Below, piece after piece: positions 1-5,474 of a stretch of DNA of 9,136 nucleotides. The notes under the pieces were generated by a model, which was not told the origin of the DNA, made no database searches, and was given only the letters and a program-made list of their open reading frames with translations. Origin of the DNA: Blastocatellia bacterium (GTDB taxonomy: Bacteria; Acidobacteriota; Blastocatellia; Pyrinomonadales; Pyrinomonadaceae). The DNA lies in NCBI GenBank assembly GCA_003175865.1, contig PSRF01000149.1, forward strand, positions 1-9,136, read 5' to 3'. Within the stretch, counting starts at the first letter, position 1, and every line of letters begins with the position of its first letter. The position numbers and the translations under genes are program-made.

Positions 1-201
1 AAGCACCTCCTTAATAACAACGGCCATCACGCTTCTCACTCCAATCGTGGACTTGGGCTCAGACGCAATCTCTTGTTGAAAGACAGTTGGGCTCAAGCTA
101 TTACTATTGACTTCAGCCTTATTCGCCGACACTCGAAGAAATGTTATGGCCAATGCGGACAAAACAACACCGCAGAACACGTACACTCTCTTGATTGTCA
201 T
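1..201 (-). CDS. N-terminal part of an unidentified secreted protein (runs off left edge)
   Basis: An ATG at 201-199 opens 67 codons with no stop before the window edge. The start is well supported: a GGAGG sits 6 bases upstream on the minus strand. The first residues (MTIKRVYVFCGVVLSALAI) form a classical signal peptide: a short basic n-region, a hydrophobic core of about 15 residues, and a probable cleavage site after VSA near residue 26. The mature part that is visible (about 40 residues, including SLSPTVFQQEI) matches no family I can name, so the function is unknown. The gene lies downstream of the Uma2 gene on the same strand with a 121-bp gap. That gap contains a 10-bp AT-rich palindrome (GATAATTATC, 294-303) and a GATAAT that could serve as a weak -10, so it may have its own promoter. 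Only the presence of an exported protein start is claimed. Confidence 0.75.
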   Translation of the reverse strand, partial: MTIKRVYVFCGVVLSALAITFLRVSANKAEVNSNSLSPTVFQQEIASEPKSTIGVRSVMAVVIKEVL

Positions 202-322
202 GGCATCCTCCATTGAAGCGCCTTCCTGGATATCGGACAGATTTGTCGAGGACTGTTAATTGCCGACCACGTTTACAGCGAATCAAAGACGCGGATAATT
301 ATCTATCAATGCTGCGAAGGGC

Positions 323-928
323 TCACCAGATTAGCTCCATTTGCAATGCAAACCCTTTAAGTAATGGTTCAGCCGATATCTGTTTAGGATTTTCCAACAC
401 CTGGACCTCTGCGCCTTCCGAATAGACATATACGAGTCGTTCGAGTGGATCGATCAGCCAACCCAAGGATGCGCCATTCTCAATGAATTCCCTCATCTTT
501 GCTTGTAATCGTTTAAGGCTATCAGTCCGAGAACGAAGCTCAACTACAAAGTCCGGGCATATCGGTGCGAAACGTTCCTGGTTGGCTTCACTTAGCTGGT
601 CCCATCTGTCGCGCCGAATCCAAGACGCATCGGGGGAGTACATAGATCCATTTGGTAGGGTGAATAAGCTTGACGAGTCAAAGCTGAAACCTGACCCATC
701 GTTTAGGGCCCATGCTGTTAGTTGATAAGTCAGATTCGCGTTTCGAATTCCCGTTTTCGAGCCGGTGGGTAGCATTGCAATGAGTTCTCCGGTTGAGGTG
801 AGTTCAAGCCGTACATCGCGGTTTACTGCGCATAGTTGTTCGAACTGGTCGGTGGTAAGTACGCCCGCCACGTTAAGTATTAGCGCTTCTTGCAAGTAAG
901 TATCTGTGGGTGAGAGGATTCCAGCCAT
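323..928 (-). CDS. Uma2 family putative restriction-endonuclease-fold protein
   Basis: The product has 201 residues, a usual length for the Uma2 (DUF820) family, whose members adopt a PD-(D/E)xK nuclease-like fold; their biological role is largely unknown. The family layout is visible: an N-terminal 'LTTDQFEQL' helix (residues 24-32), a 'RLELTSTGELI' strand pair (40-50), SPDASW with the expected acidic residue D100, PDFVVELRSRTDSL (125-138) with E130 as the second acidic residue, then K144 in LQAKMREFIENGA, and GWLIDP (157-161). The putative catalytic D-ExK set therefore looks intact. The ATG at 928-926 has an AGGAG 6 bases upstream. Uma2 genes are common in multiple copies in cyanobacteria, Chloroflexi and Acidobacteriota, often as solitary genes, as here. 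The family call is firm; nuclease activity and substrate are not established. Confidence 0.9.
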   Translation of the reverse strand: MAGILSPTDTYLQEALILNVAGVLTTDQFEQLCAVNRDVRLELTSTGELIAMLPTGSKTGIRNANLTYQLTAWALNDGSGFSFDSSSLFTLPNGSMYSPDASWIRRDRWDQLSEANQERFAPICPDFVVELRSRTDSLKRLQAKMREFIENGASLGWLIDPLERLVYVYSEGAEVQVLENPKQISAEPLLKGFALQMELIW

Positions 929-949
929 ATCAAGCTCCTGAGTGTTTGG

Positions 950-978
950 ATTCTATCCTGTCGAGACGAAAGCACCAA
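950..978 (-). promoter_or_regulatory. Predicted sigma-70-type promoter of the Uma2 gene
   Basis: On the minus strand TTGGTG (978-973) is followed after exactly 17 bases by TAGAAT (955-950). The -10 matches consensus at 5 of 6 positions and the -35 at 3 of 6. Transcription would begin near 943, giving a leader of about 15 bases that just contains the AGGAG ribosome binding site. Predicted by eye only. Confidence 0.4.
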
Positions 979-990
979 GGATTTCCGCTA

Positions 991-1020
991 TTTACCATTT
1001 GACACTAAACCCTTTACCAT
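991..1020 (+). promoter_or_regulatory. coaD upstream region: direct repeat TTTACCAT and possible leaderless promoter
   Basis: TTTACCAT occurs at 991-998 and again at 1013-1020, a 22-bp period (about two helical turns), directly in front of coaD. The same bases can be read as a promoter: TTTACC (991-996, 4 of 6), an 18-bp spacer and TACCAT (1015-1020, 4 of 6). The first transcribed base would then fall at about 1027, which is the A of the coaD ATG. No Shine-Dalgarno sequence precedes coaD, which fits a leaderless transcript. A TTGACA is also present at 999-1004, but no -10 lies at the right distance. Each reading is tentative. Confidence 0.3.
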
Positions 1021-1026
1021 CGGCCC

Positions 1027-1521
1027 ATGCGACGCGCCATTTACCCCGGCTCTTTCGACCCCGTAACCAACGGACACCTCGACATCATCGAGCGAGGCTG
1101 CAAACTGTTTGACGAGATCATTGTCAGTATTCTCGTGAATCCTGAAAAGAAACCATTCTTCACAATCGAAGAACGGCAAGACATGCTCGACGAGATCTTA
1201 AAGGGCATCAGCCAGGGCAACTGCGAAGTACGAGTCGATTCATTTCGAGGTCTCCTGGTGAACTACGCCGTCGCTCAACAGGCTAACGCAATCGTCAGAG
1301 GCATTCGTGCAATCTCAGACTACGAATACGAACTGCAGATGGCGCTCATGAATCGCCGACTCGAACCGACGATTGAAACAGTATTTATGATGCCAGCGGA
1401 GACATACTCATATGTGAGCTCAAGACTGGTCAAAGAAGTCTTTGAGCTTGGTGGTGCACTCGAGGGGTTAGTGCCTCCGCTCATCGAAAGGCGGATGAAA
1501 GAAAAATTGAAGAGAGCATAA
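1027..1521 (+). CDS. coaD: Phosphopantetheine adenylyltransferase (coenzyme A biosynthesis)
   Basis: CoaD transfers AMP from ATP to 4'-phosphopantetheine, giving dephospho-CoA, the next-to-last step of coenzyme A synthesis in the cytoplasm. At 164 residues the protein has the usual family length. Visible signatures: the N-terminal nucleotidyltransferase segment [15 protein letters not shown] with the T/HxGH motif (T14-N-G-H17), basic residues K41/K42 in [20 protein letters not shown] (91-101) and SSRLVKEV (131-138). The ATG directly before RRAIYPGSF is the natural family start and no upstream in-frame start is visible. There is no recognisable ribosome binding site, which is unusual beside the strong sites of several neighbours. 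The gene is divergent from the Uma2 gene and is followed by the aminotransferase 59 bp downstream. Identification is firm. Confidence 0.97.
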   Translation: MRRAIYPGSFDPVTNGHLDIIERGCKLFDEIIVSILVNPEKKPFFTIEERQDMLDEILKGISQGNCEVRVDSFRGLLVNYAVAQQANAIVRGIRAISDYEYELQMALMNRRLEPTIETVFMMPAETYSYVSSRLVKEVFELGGALEGLVPPLIERRMKEKLKRA

Positions 1522-1541
1522 ATCGGGTGCTGAAAGACGCG

Positions 1542-1550
1542 TGCTATACT
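1542..1550 (+). promoter_or_regulatory. Extended -10 promoter of the aminotransferase gene
   Basis: TGCTATACT contains a TGn extension (1542-1544) joined to the -10 hexamer TATACT (1545-1550, 5 of 6 to consensus). No good -35 lies 16-18 bases upstream, as is typical for extended -10 promoters. Transcription would start near 1557 and leave a leader of about 24 bases holding the GAGGT ribosome binding site (1567-1571). It lies just after the coaD stop, so the aminotransferase need not depend on coaD transcription. Confidence 0.5.
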
Positions 1551-1580
1551 CGCGATATCTCGCACAGAGGTCACTCCTAA

Positions 1581-2783
1581 ATGAAAACTTGGCCCGCAGT
1601 TTCTCCATTTGTCGTTTCACAAAACGTTTCTCGCATGCAGCCGTCTTCAACATTGGCTGCAGCGCAGGCCGCCGAGGCTTTGCGCGCCGCAGGCGCAGAC
1701 GTCGTCGATTTCGGCGCCGGTGAACCGGACTTCGATACCCCTGATAACATTAAGCGCGCGGCTACCGAAGCAATGTCAGCAGGGAAAACCAAGTACACCG
1801 CAACTGGCGGCACTCGCGAACTGCAGAAAGCAATCATTGGTTTCTATGCAAAGGAATTTGGTACTACTTACGAGCCGAACGAGGTTATGGGAACGTCAGG
1901 TGGCAAACAAGGAATCTTCAATGCTGTTGTTACCGTCGTCAATCCAGGGGATGACGTTCTAATACCGAAACCGTATTGGGTTACGTTTCCGGAAATCGTT
2001 GTGTTTGCCGGTGGCAATCCCGTTACGATCGAAACAGAAGAGACTGACTTTCTTCTGACGCCGGAACAGTTTGAACGCTCTATTACTCCAAACACGAAAC
2101 TTCTCATACTTAATTCGCCGTCTAATCCATCAGGTCGCGTTATTCCGCCTGAGAGTTTTGGACGGATTCTAGAGATCGCAACCGAGCGAGAAATTTACGT
2201 AGTATCGGACGAGTGTTACCTGCGTTTTGTCTATTCACCCGCTCGAGTGTTTAGCGCTGCTTCCCTTCCCGCAGAACTCAAGTCACGACTCGTGATCGCA
2301 GGTTCATTTTCAAAAACATACGCGATGACCGGATGGCGAATGGGTTATGCGCTGGGACCTGCAGAGTGGGTAAAGGCCATGTTGAAAGTGCAGGGCCATT
2401 CGACTTCAAATCCAAACTCAATTGCACAGTGGGCGGCAATTGAGGCCTTCAATGGTCCACAGGATTCAGTTGCGACAATGCTTGGGGAGTACACGAAGCG
2501 ACGTGCGTGGTTGCTACAAGCTCTGAGAGATATCCCCGGAATCAAGTGCGCTGAACCTGAAGGAGCGTTCTACGCATTTCCAGATGTCCGCGGTTGTTTG
2601 CGGAATGGCCTGTCCAGCTCAGCAGAATTTGCACAGCGACTACTCGAAGAAGAACAGACTGTTGTAACTGATGGCACAGGTTTCGGCGCTTCAGGGTTTG
2701 TGCGTATCTCTTATGCCACATCAATGGCTCAATTACAGGAAGGCGTAAAGCGTATTCGACGTTTCGTTGAACGTTACGTCTGA
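1581..2783 (+). CDS. Class I/II pyridoxal-phosphate aminotransferase, aspartate aminotransferase type
   Basis: A 400-residue fold-type I PLP enzyme that most resembles the aspartate aminotransferases of the Thermus/Bacillus kind (often named aspB or aspC). These move the amino group of aspartate to 2-oxoglutarate in the cytoplasm. Motifs in order: GAGEPDFDTP (45-54), KYTATGGTRELQ (71-82), TSGGKQGIFNAV (105-116, cofactor-phosphate side), NSPSNPSG with N182, VVSDECY with D210 (binds the pyridine nitrogen) and Y213, GSFSKTYAMTGWRMGYALGP with Schiff-base K245 and phosphate-binding R253, and FVRISYA with R375 for the substrate alpha-carboxylate. All key residues are present. The ATG has GAGGT 9 bases upstream. 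The family is firm; exact substrate is less so, since prephenate and alanine aminotransferases share these motifs, so no symbol is given. The gene ends 22 bp from the converging TonB gene. Confidence 0.93.
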   Translation: MKTWPAVSPFVVSQNVSRMQPSSTLAAAQAAEALRAAGADVVDFGAGEPDFDTPDNIKRAATEAMSAGKTKYTATGGTRELQKAIIGFYAKEFGTTYEPNEVMGTSGGKQGIFNAVVTVVNPGDDVLIPKPYWVTFPEIVVFAGGNPVTIETEETDFLLTPEQFERSITPNTKLLILNSPSNPSGRVIPPESFGRILEIATEREIYVVSDECYLRFVYSPARVFSAASLPAELKSRLVIAGSFSKTYAMTGWRMGYALGPAEWVKAMLKVQGHSTSNPNSIAQWAAIEAFNGPQDSVATMLGEYTKRRAWLLQALRDIPGIKCAEPEGAFYAFPDVRGCLRNGLSSSAEFAQRLLEEEQTVVTDGTGFGASGFVRISYATSMAQLQEGVKRIRRFVERYV

Positions 2784-2789
2784 TTTTTT
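2758..2789 (+). terminator. Possible intrinsic terminator at the end of the aminotransferase gene
   Basis: GACGT (2758-2762) can pair with ACGTC (2776-2780). An inner CGT-TGA-ACG hairpin is separated from this stem by a symmetric TT/TT mismatch. TGATTTTTT follows at once, ending at 2789. The stem lies inside the last codons and the T-tract begins at the stop codon, in the narrow gap before the converging gene. The stem is weak, so this is tentative. Confidence 0.3.
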
Positions 2790-2805
2790 GAATTCTGATT
2801 AGTGC

Positions 2806-4566
2806 TTAATATAGGTTGAAGTTGTATTCCAACTGCATCCACATTGAGACCTGATGTCCGTCCTTCGTCGCAGGAACGAACTTGATCTGACGCGCAGCTG
2901 CGATTGCTCTCTCGGTCAAACCGTACGGCAATCCCGAAACAGTTCTGATGTTCGTGACTTGTCCGTTTGAAGAGAAGACCACCTTCAGCACGACAGTTCC
3001 AGTGATCTGATTCTTGCGCGCTTCCTCCGTGTACTGCGGTTCAGGCTTGGAGATCAAACGAGCCTTGGAAGTAACATCCTTACCGGTAAAGATCTTGTCG
3101 TAACCGCCGCCGCCACCGCCTGGTCCACCGCCGCCGTCGTTACGATCGCCGCCACCGATATTTCCACCCCGGCCTGGTCCAATACCACCACCTTCACCCG
3201 GTCCAATACCGCCGCCCGTACCCGTACCGATGCCGTTTCCAGTTCCAGGTCCTGACGAGGGATCCGTGCTCTTCGATTTGAAATCACCGTACGGCAACAC
3301 TCGCGCGTCTGGTGGGACTAAAAGTGGATCCGCCACAACTGTCGCAGCAACCGGCAATGATGGGTTCTTGATCTGTGGTGGCTTCGGATCCGGCGCAACA
3401 ACTTGCGGTACGGTCAATGAAGCTTGTGGAGTCTTACCAAACGATGCTGGCTTTTGTTCTTCACGACCACCACCGCCACCACCGGCTGCTTTTTCAGGTT
3501 TCGGTTTGCTACCACCACCGTTGCCCTTATTCAGCCCAGCTGTTCCTGGATCCGGCGTGGGTTGTTCATTCGGAATGTCGAGCATTTGCTCAACCTGCAA
3601 GTCCTCCTGATTTTGTGCCAACTCTGCGGCGTGTTTCGCCCTGCGATCAATCGCAAGGACTACGCCAATAATCGCAAACAAGAAAACAAAGGAACTGATC
3701 ATCGCAAACACGACTGATCGTGAATCCGACGGCTCTGCTCCCATAACTGCGGCGCCACGCTCACGACCAAGCCATGTCGAAAAGAGAGCGACCAGCATCC
3801 CAGCAGCAATCACGGCAAACGCGATAACGCCGATTCGCGACGATGTCGCAGACCTGGATCGATCGAGAAATGCGACGGCACCGACAAGCGACAACATCGC
3901 CAGCACAGCAGCACCCATGGCCAGCAGAACATTCTTATTACCGAGGAACTTGCCGAGCATCTGGCCGTAGCCGATAAATGTTCTCTTGGTAAATCCAAAT
4001 GGATCGCGCTTAAACTCCGGCCACGTCAACTCATATTCGTGGGCGACATCTCTAAGTTCATGCGACAGGCGAGAAACAAGTCCAGAATCATCCATCATAG
4101 TCAGGTGGTATTCCTCACGTTCTGGGTGATAGATGGACGTAGCGGCAGCCGCCGGTCTGGTTATCGAAAAGTCGGACGGAGGAGCCGTGATTACGGGTTC
4201 GTTGACGCTAATGGGAGGAATAGCGCTTGCTGGGGATTTAGCGTCCTCATTGCTGACAGTCAAGCTGGGTTCTTCAGTCGCTGCTGCAACAGTGCTCAAT
4301 GGAGTGCCATCCACTGGGCAGAAGCTAAACTTATCAGCAAATTCTTCTTGGCATCTGGAACAAAACTTCATCGATACTACCTCTTCTCGCGATTGGGGTG
4401 GCAGCACCGACTGTAACAGCCCGTCTGCACCTGAAAATTCTCTTGCAAAGCTTGTTTCGATCCGCTTGTCGAGAACTCTCGAGGGACCTGGTGCGCTCCA
4501 GCGCTCGAGTAGCGACTTGAGCTTATCTTCCGAAACAAACTCATCTCCGGGCTCAATCCCGCTCAT
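2806..4566 (-). CDS. Zinc-ribbon, three-helix membrane protein with TonB C-terminal domain, coupled to ECF sigma factor
   Basis: A 586-residue multi-domain protein. Residues 1-65 resemble the N-termini of acidobacterial proteins encoded next to ECF sigma factors (KLKSLLERWSAPGPSRVLDKRIE, with the pattern W-x-x-P-x-P-S-x-x-LD). Residues 67-90 form a zinc-ribbon-like motif with C69, C72 and C83 in FCPVDGTPL. Three hydrophobic helices lie at about 212-234, 245-267 and 284-306, with the zinc ribbon presumably cytoplasmic. A proline/glycine linker (about 335-489) leads to a TonB C-terminal domain (about 500-586) with YTEEARKNQITGTVVLKVVF, RTVSGL, RAIAAARQIKFVPA and a final W/Q-rich strand. TonB domains normally couple inner-membrane energy or contact outer-membrane partners; three helices instead of one argues against a standard TonB. 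The ATG is 1 base after the sigma-factor stop, with GGGAGG (4578-4573) inside the last sigma codons. A second, well-placed start exists at M66. Domain calls are firm; the biological role is inferred. Confidence 0.88.
   Translation of the reverse strand: MSGIEPGDEFVSEDKLKSLLERWSAPGPSRVLDKRIETSFAREFSGADGLLQSVLPPQSREEVVSMKFCSRCQEEFADKFSFCPVDGTPLSTVAAATEEPSLTVSNEDAKSPASAIPPISVNEPVITAPPSDFSITRPAAAATSIYHPEREEYHLTMMDDSGLVSRLSHELRDVAHEYELTWPEFKRDPFGFTKRTFIGYGQMLGKFLGNKNVLLAMGAAVLAMLSLVGAVAFLDRSRSATSSRIGVIAFAVIAAGMLVALFSTWLGRERGAAVMGAEPSDSRSVVFAMISSFVFLFAIIGVVLAIDRRAKHAAELAQNQEDLQVEQMLDIPNEQPTPDPGTAGLNKGNGGGSKPKPEKAAGGGGGGREEQKPASFGKTPQASLTVPQVVAPDPKPPQIKNPSLPVAATVVADPLLVPPDARVLPYGDFKSKSTDPSSGPGTGNGIGTGTGGGIGPGEGGGIGPGRGGNIGGGDRNDGGGGPGGGGGGYDKIFTGKDVTSKARLISKPEPQYTEEARKNQITGTVVLKVVFSSNGQVTNIRTVSGLPYGLTERAIAAARQIKFVPATKDGHQVSMWMQLEYNFNLY
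3100..3264 (-). repeat. Glycine-rich low-complexity linker with GGGIGPG-type repeats
   Basis: Codons 435-489 of the TonB-family gene encode a run dominated by Gly with Ile, Pro and Thr, including imperfect copies of a GIGTG / GGGIGPG unit, and ending in GGGGPGGGGGGYDK. It is a flexible periplasmic spacer before the TonB domain. The DNA is rich in CCACCG/CCGCCA on the plus strand, which creates long spurious open frames on both strands and could allow slippage length variation. Confidence 0.8.
4369..4387 (-). promoter_or_regulatory. Internal ribosome binding site and start at codon 66 of the TonB-family gene
   Basis: On the minus strand AGAAGAGGT (4387-4379) is followed after 7 bases by an in-frame ATG (4371-4369) that begins MKFCSRCQ, the typical opening of zinc-ribbon proteins in this lineage. 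Spacing and strength are as good as at any annotated start in the window. It implies a shorter 521-residue form without the anti-sigma-like stretch, or that this is the true main start. Confidence 0.55.
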
Positions 4567-4567
4567 C

Positions 4568-5173
4568 TCAGGCCTCCCTCAAAGTAACAATTTCCCGACC
4601 ACTATTCAATTCCCTATCGCCTCTCAAATAAGGCCTCAACGCTCGTTTCAGTCGCTCTCGGGCGCGATAAAGGCGGGCCTTGATAGCGCCAACGTCGGTA
4701 TCGGTCACCGCTGCAATTTCATTCAACGAGAGATCTTCATACTCGAAGAGGATAAGAGCTTCGCGTTGCAGAGGCGGTAAGCTCATGACCGCTTCTCTAA
4801 CCTTGAGAGCAAGCTCCTCATTCAGCACGCGTCTCAATGGCTGTTGTCGTTCGGCAGCACTCGGCTCTTCTGTCAACTCATCGAGCGTTGCTTCTCGTCC
4901 TGAATCGCGAAAATGCTTGAACGCCAAGTTTCGCGCCGCAGCAAACAAGTAAGTTCGAAACGACGATCGCTGCGGGTTGAAGGCACCGGGCTTTCGCAAC
5001 AAACTTAAGAAACAATCGTGCGTGACGTCTTCCGCAAGTTCGACCGAACCGAGCAACCGATACGCAAACCGAAAAACCGGCAAACGGTGCCGTTCATACA
5101 ACTCAAGAAAAGCCCTCTGATCGCCTGCTCCTGCCCGTTCAAGCAAGAGTTCATCTGCGGTTCGTTCAGCCAC
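4568..5173 (-). CDS. ECF (extracytoplasmic function) RNA polymerase sigma-70 factor
   Basis: A 201-residue two-domain sigma factor. Region sigma-2 spans about 15-90: AGDQRAFLELYERHRLPVFRFAYRLLGSVELAEDVTHDCF covers 2.1-2.2, and FRTYLFAAARNLAFKHFRD (72-90) covers the -10 recognition part. A linker follows, then sigma-4 (about 125-180) with LPPLQREALILFEYEDLSLNEIA and the recognition helix GAIKARLYRARERLKRAL. No sigma-3 domain or C-terminal extension is present, as usual for ECF factors. The start is GTG (5173-5171), placed right after an in-frame TGA; only a weak GAGAG lies upstream. It redirects RNA polymerase to stress or envelope promoters. The next gene starts 1 base after its stop and has anti-sigma-like and membrane parts, so that protein is the best candidate regulator. 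Family firm; regulon unknown. Confidence 0.95.
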   Translation of the reverse strand: MAERTADELLLERAGAGDQRAFLELYERHRLPVFRFAYRLLGSVELAEDVTHDCFLSLLRKPGAFNPQRSSFRTYLFAAARNLAFKHFRDSGREATLDELTEEPSAAERQQPLRRVLNEELALKVREAVMSLPPLQREALILFEYEDLSLNEIAAVTDTDVGAIKARLYRARERLKRALRPYLRGDRELNSGREIVTLREA

Positions 5174-5474
5174 TCAAGCTCTCAATCCTGCAGGAATCGC
5201 TTCCTACTCTTATTACCGACAACAATCAAAAAGTTACGCCGATGCTTAAAAGTTTTAGCTGGCCGTTTTTGCAGACTCCAGCGTTAAGTGCGGCAAGTAT
5301 ATAGAAATTTGACGCTCAAGGGTCGGTCAAATACCTACAACCGTTCATCGGTCAAGGCCTTGGATGCAGGGAAAAGCCAAACGGTTGACGAGCAAGAAAC
5401 CCGCATCTAAGATGTTTTCGTCCCCATTTTCAGCGTGAATCGTAGCCTATCTACCTGAGACCAGTACCTTAAAA
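5174..5474. other. Divergent intergenic region between the sigma factor and the M16-like gene
   Basis: These 301 bases hold no supported gene. Visible elements: a 5-bp hairpin AGGAA-tcgc-TTCCT (5192-5205) in the sigma-factor leader; a minus-strand GTAACTTTTT (5237-5228) that resembles an ECF -35; two direct copies of TCGGTCAA (5323-5330 and 5348-5355, 25-bp period); a 10-bp palindrome CAAGGCCTTG (5353-5362); and two near-identical 12-mers TTGACGctCAAG (5309-5320) and TTGACGagCAAG (5385-5396), the second forming the -35 of the plus-strand promoter. The density of small repeats suggests regulator binding, but none matches an operator I know. Confidence 0.5.
5385..5413 (+). promoter_or_regulatory. 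Sigma-70-type promoter of the M16-like gene
   Basis: TTGACG (5385-5390, 5 of 6 to the -35 consensus) and TAAGAT (5408-5413, 4 of 6 to the -10) are separated by exactly 17 bases. Transcription would begin near 5420, giving a leader of about 55 bases before the ATG at 5475. It may also serve the methyltransferase gene downstream. Confidence 0.55.

Noticed and set aside
195..725. Plus-strand frames at 195-425 and 483-725 opposite the Uma2 gene
   Set aside because: They overlap the Uma2 reading frame antisense, show no family motifs and have no convincing start signals.
999..1004. TTGACA as the -35 of coaD
   Set aside because: The bases 16-18 downstream (GC-rich, overlapping the start codon) do not resemble a -10; only a 10-base spacing to TACCAT is available.
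3230..3717. Several plus-strand open frames rich in Pro, His and Thr opposite the glycine-rich linker
   Set aside because: They are the complement of the GGN-repeat coding tract of the TonB-family gene, which lacks stop codons on both strands.
4133..4780. A 215-codon plus-strand open frame opposite the TonB-family and sigma genes
   Set aside because: It lies antisense to two well-supported coding genes, crosses their junction, and has no recognisable domain or ribosome binding site. The antisense of a low-stop coding frame explains it.
5187..5194. CCTGCAGG palindrome in the sigma-factor leader as an operator
   Set aside because: An 8-bp palindrome on its own is expected by chance and has no second copy nearby.
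5211..5237. Minus-strand GTAACTTTTT followed by CGGTAATA as an autoregulated ECF promoter of the sigma gene
   Set aside because: The -35-like AACTT is suggestive, but the spacing to the -10-like CGGTAA (12 bases) is shorter than usual for ECF promoters, so it is not listed as a promoter.
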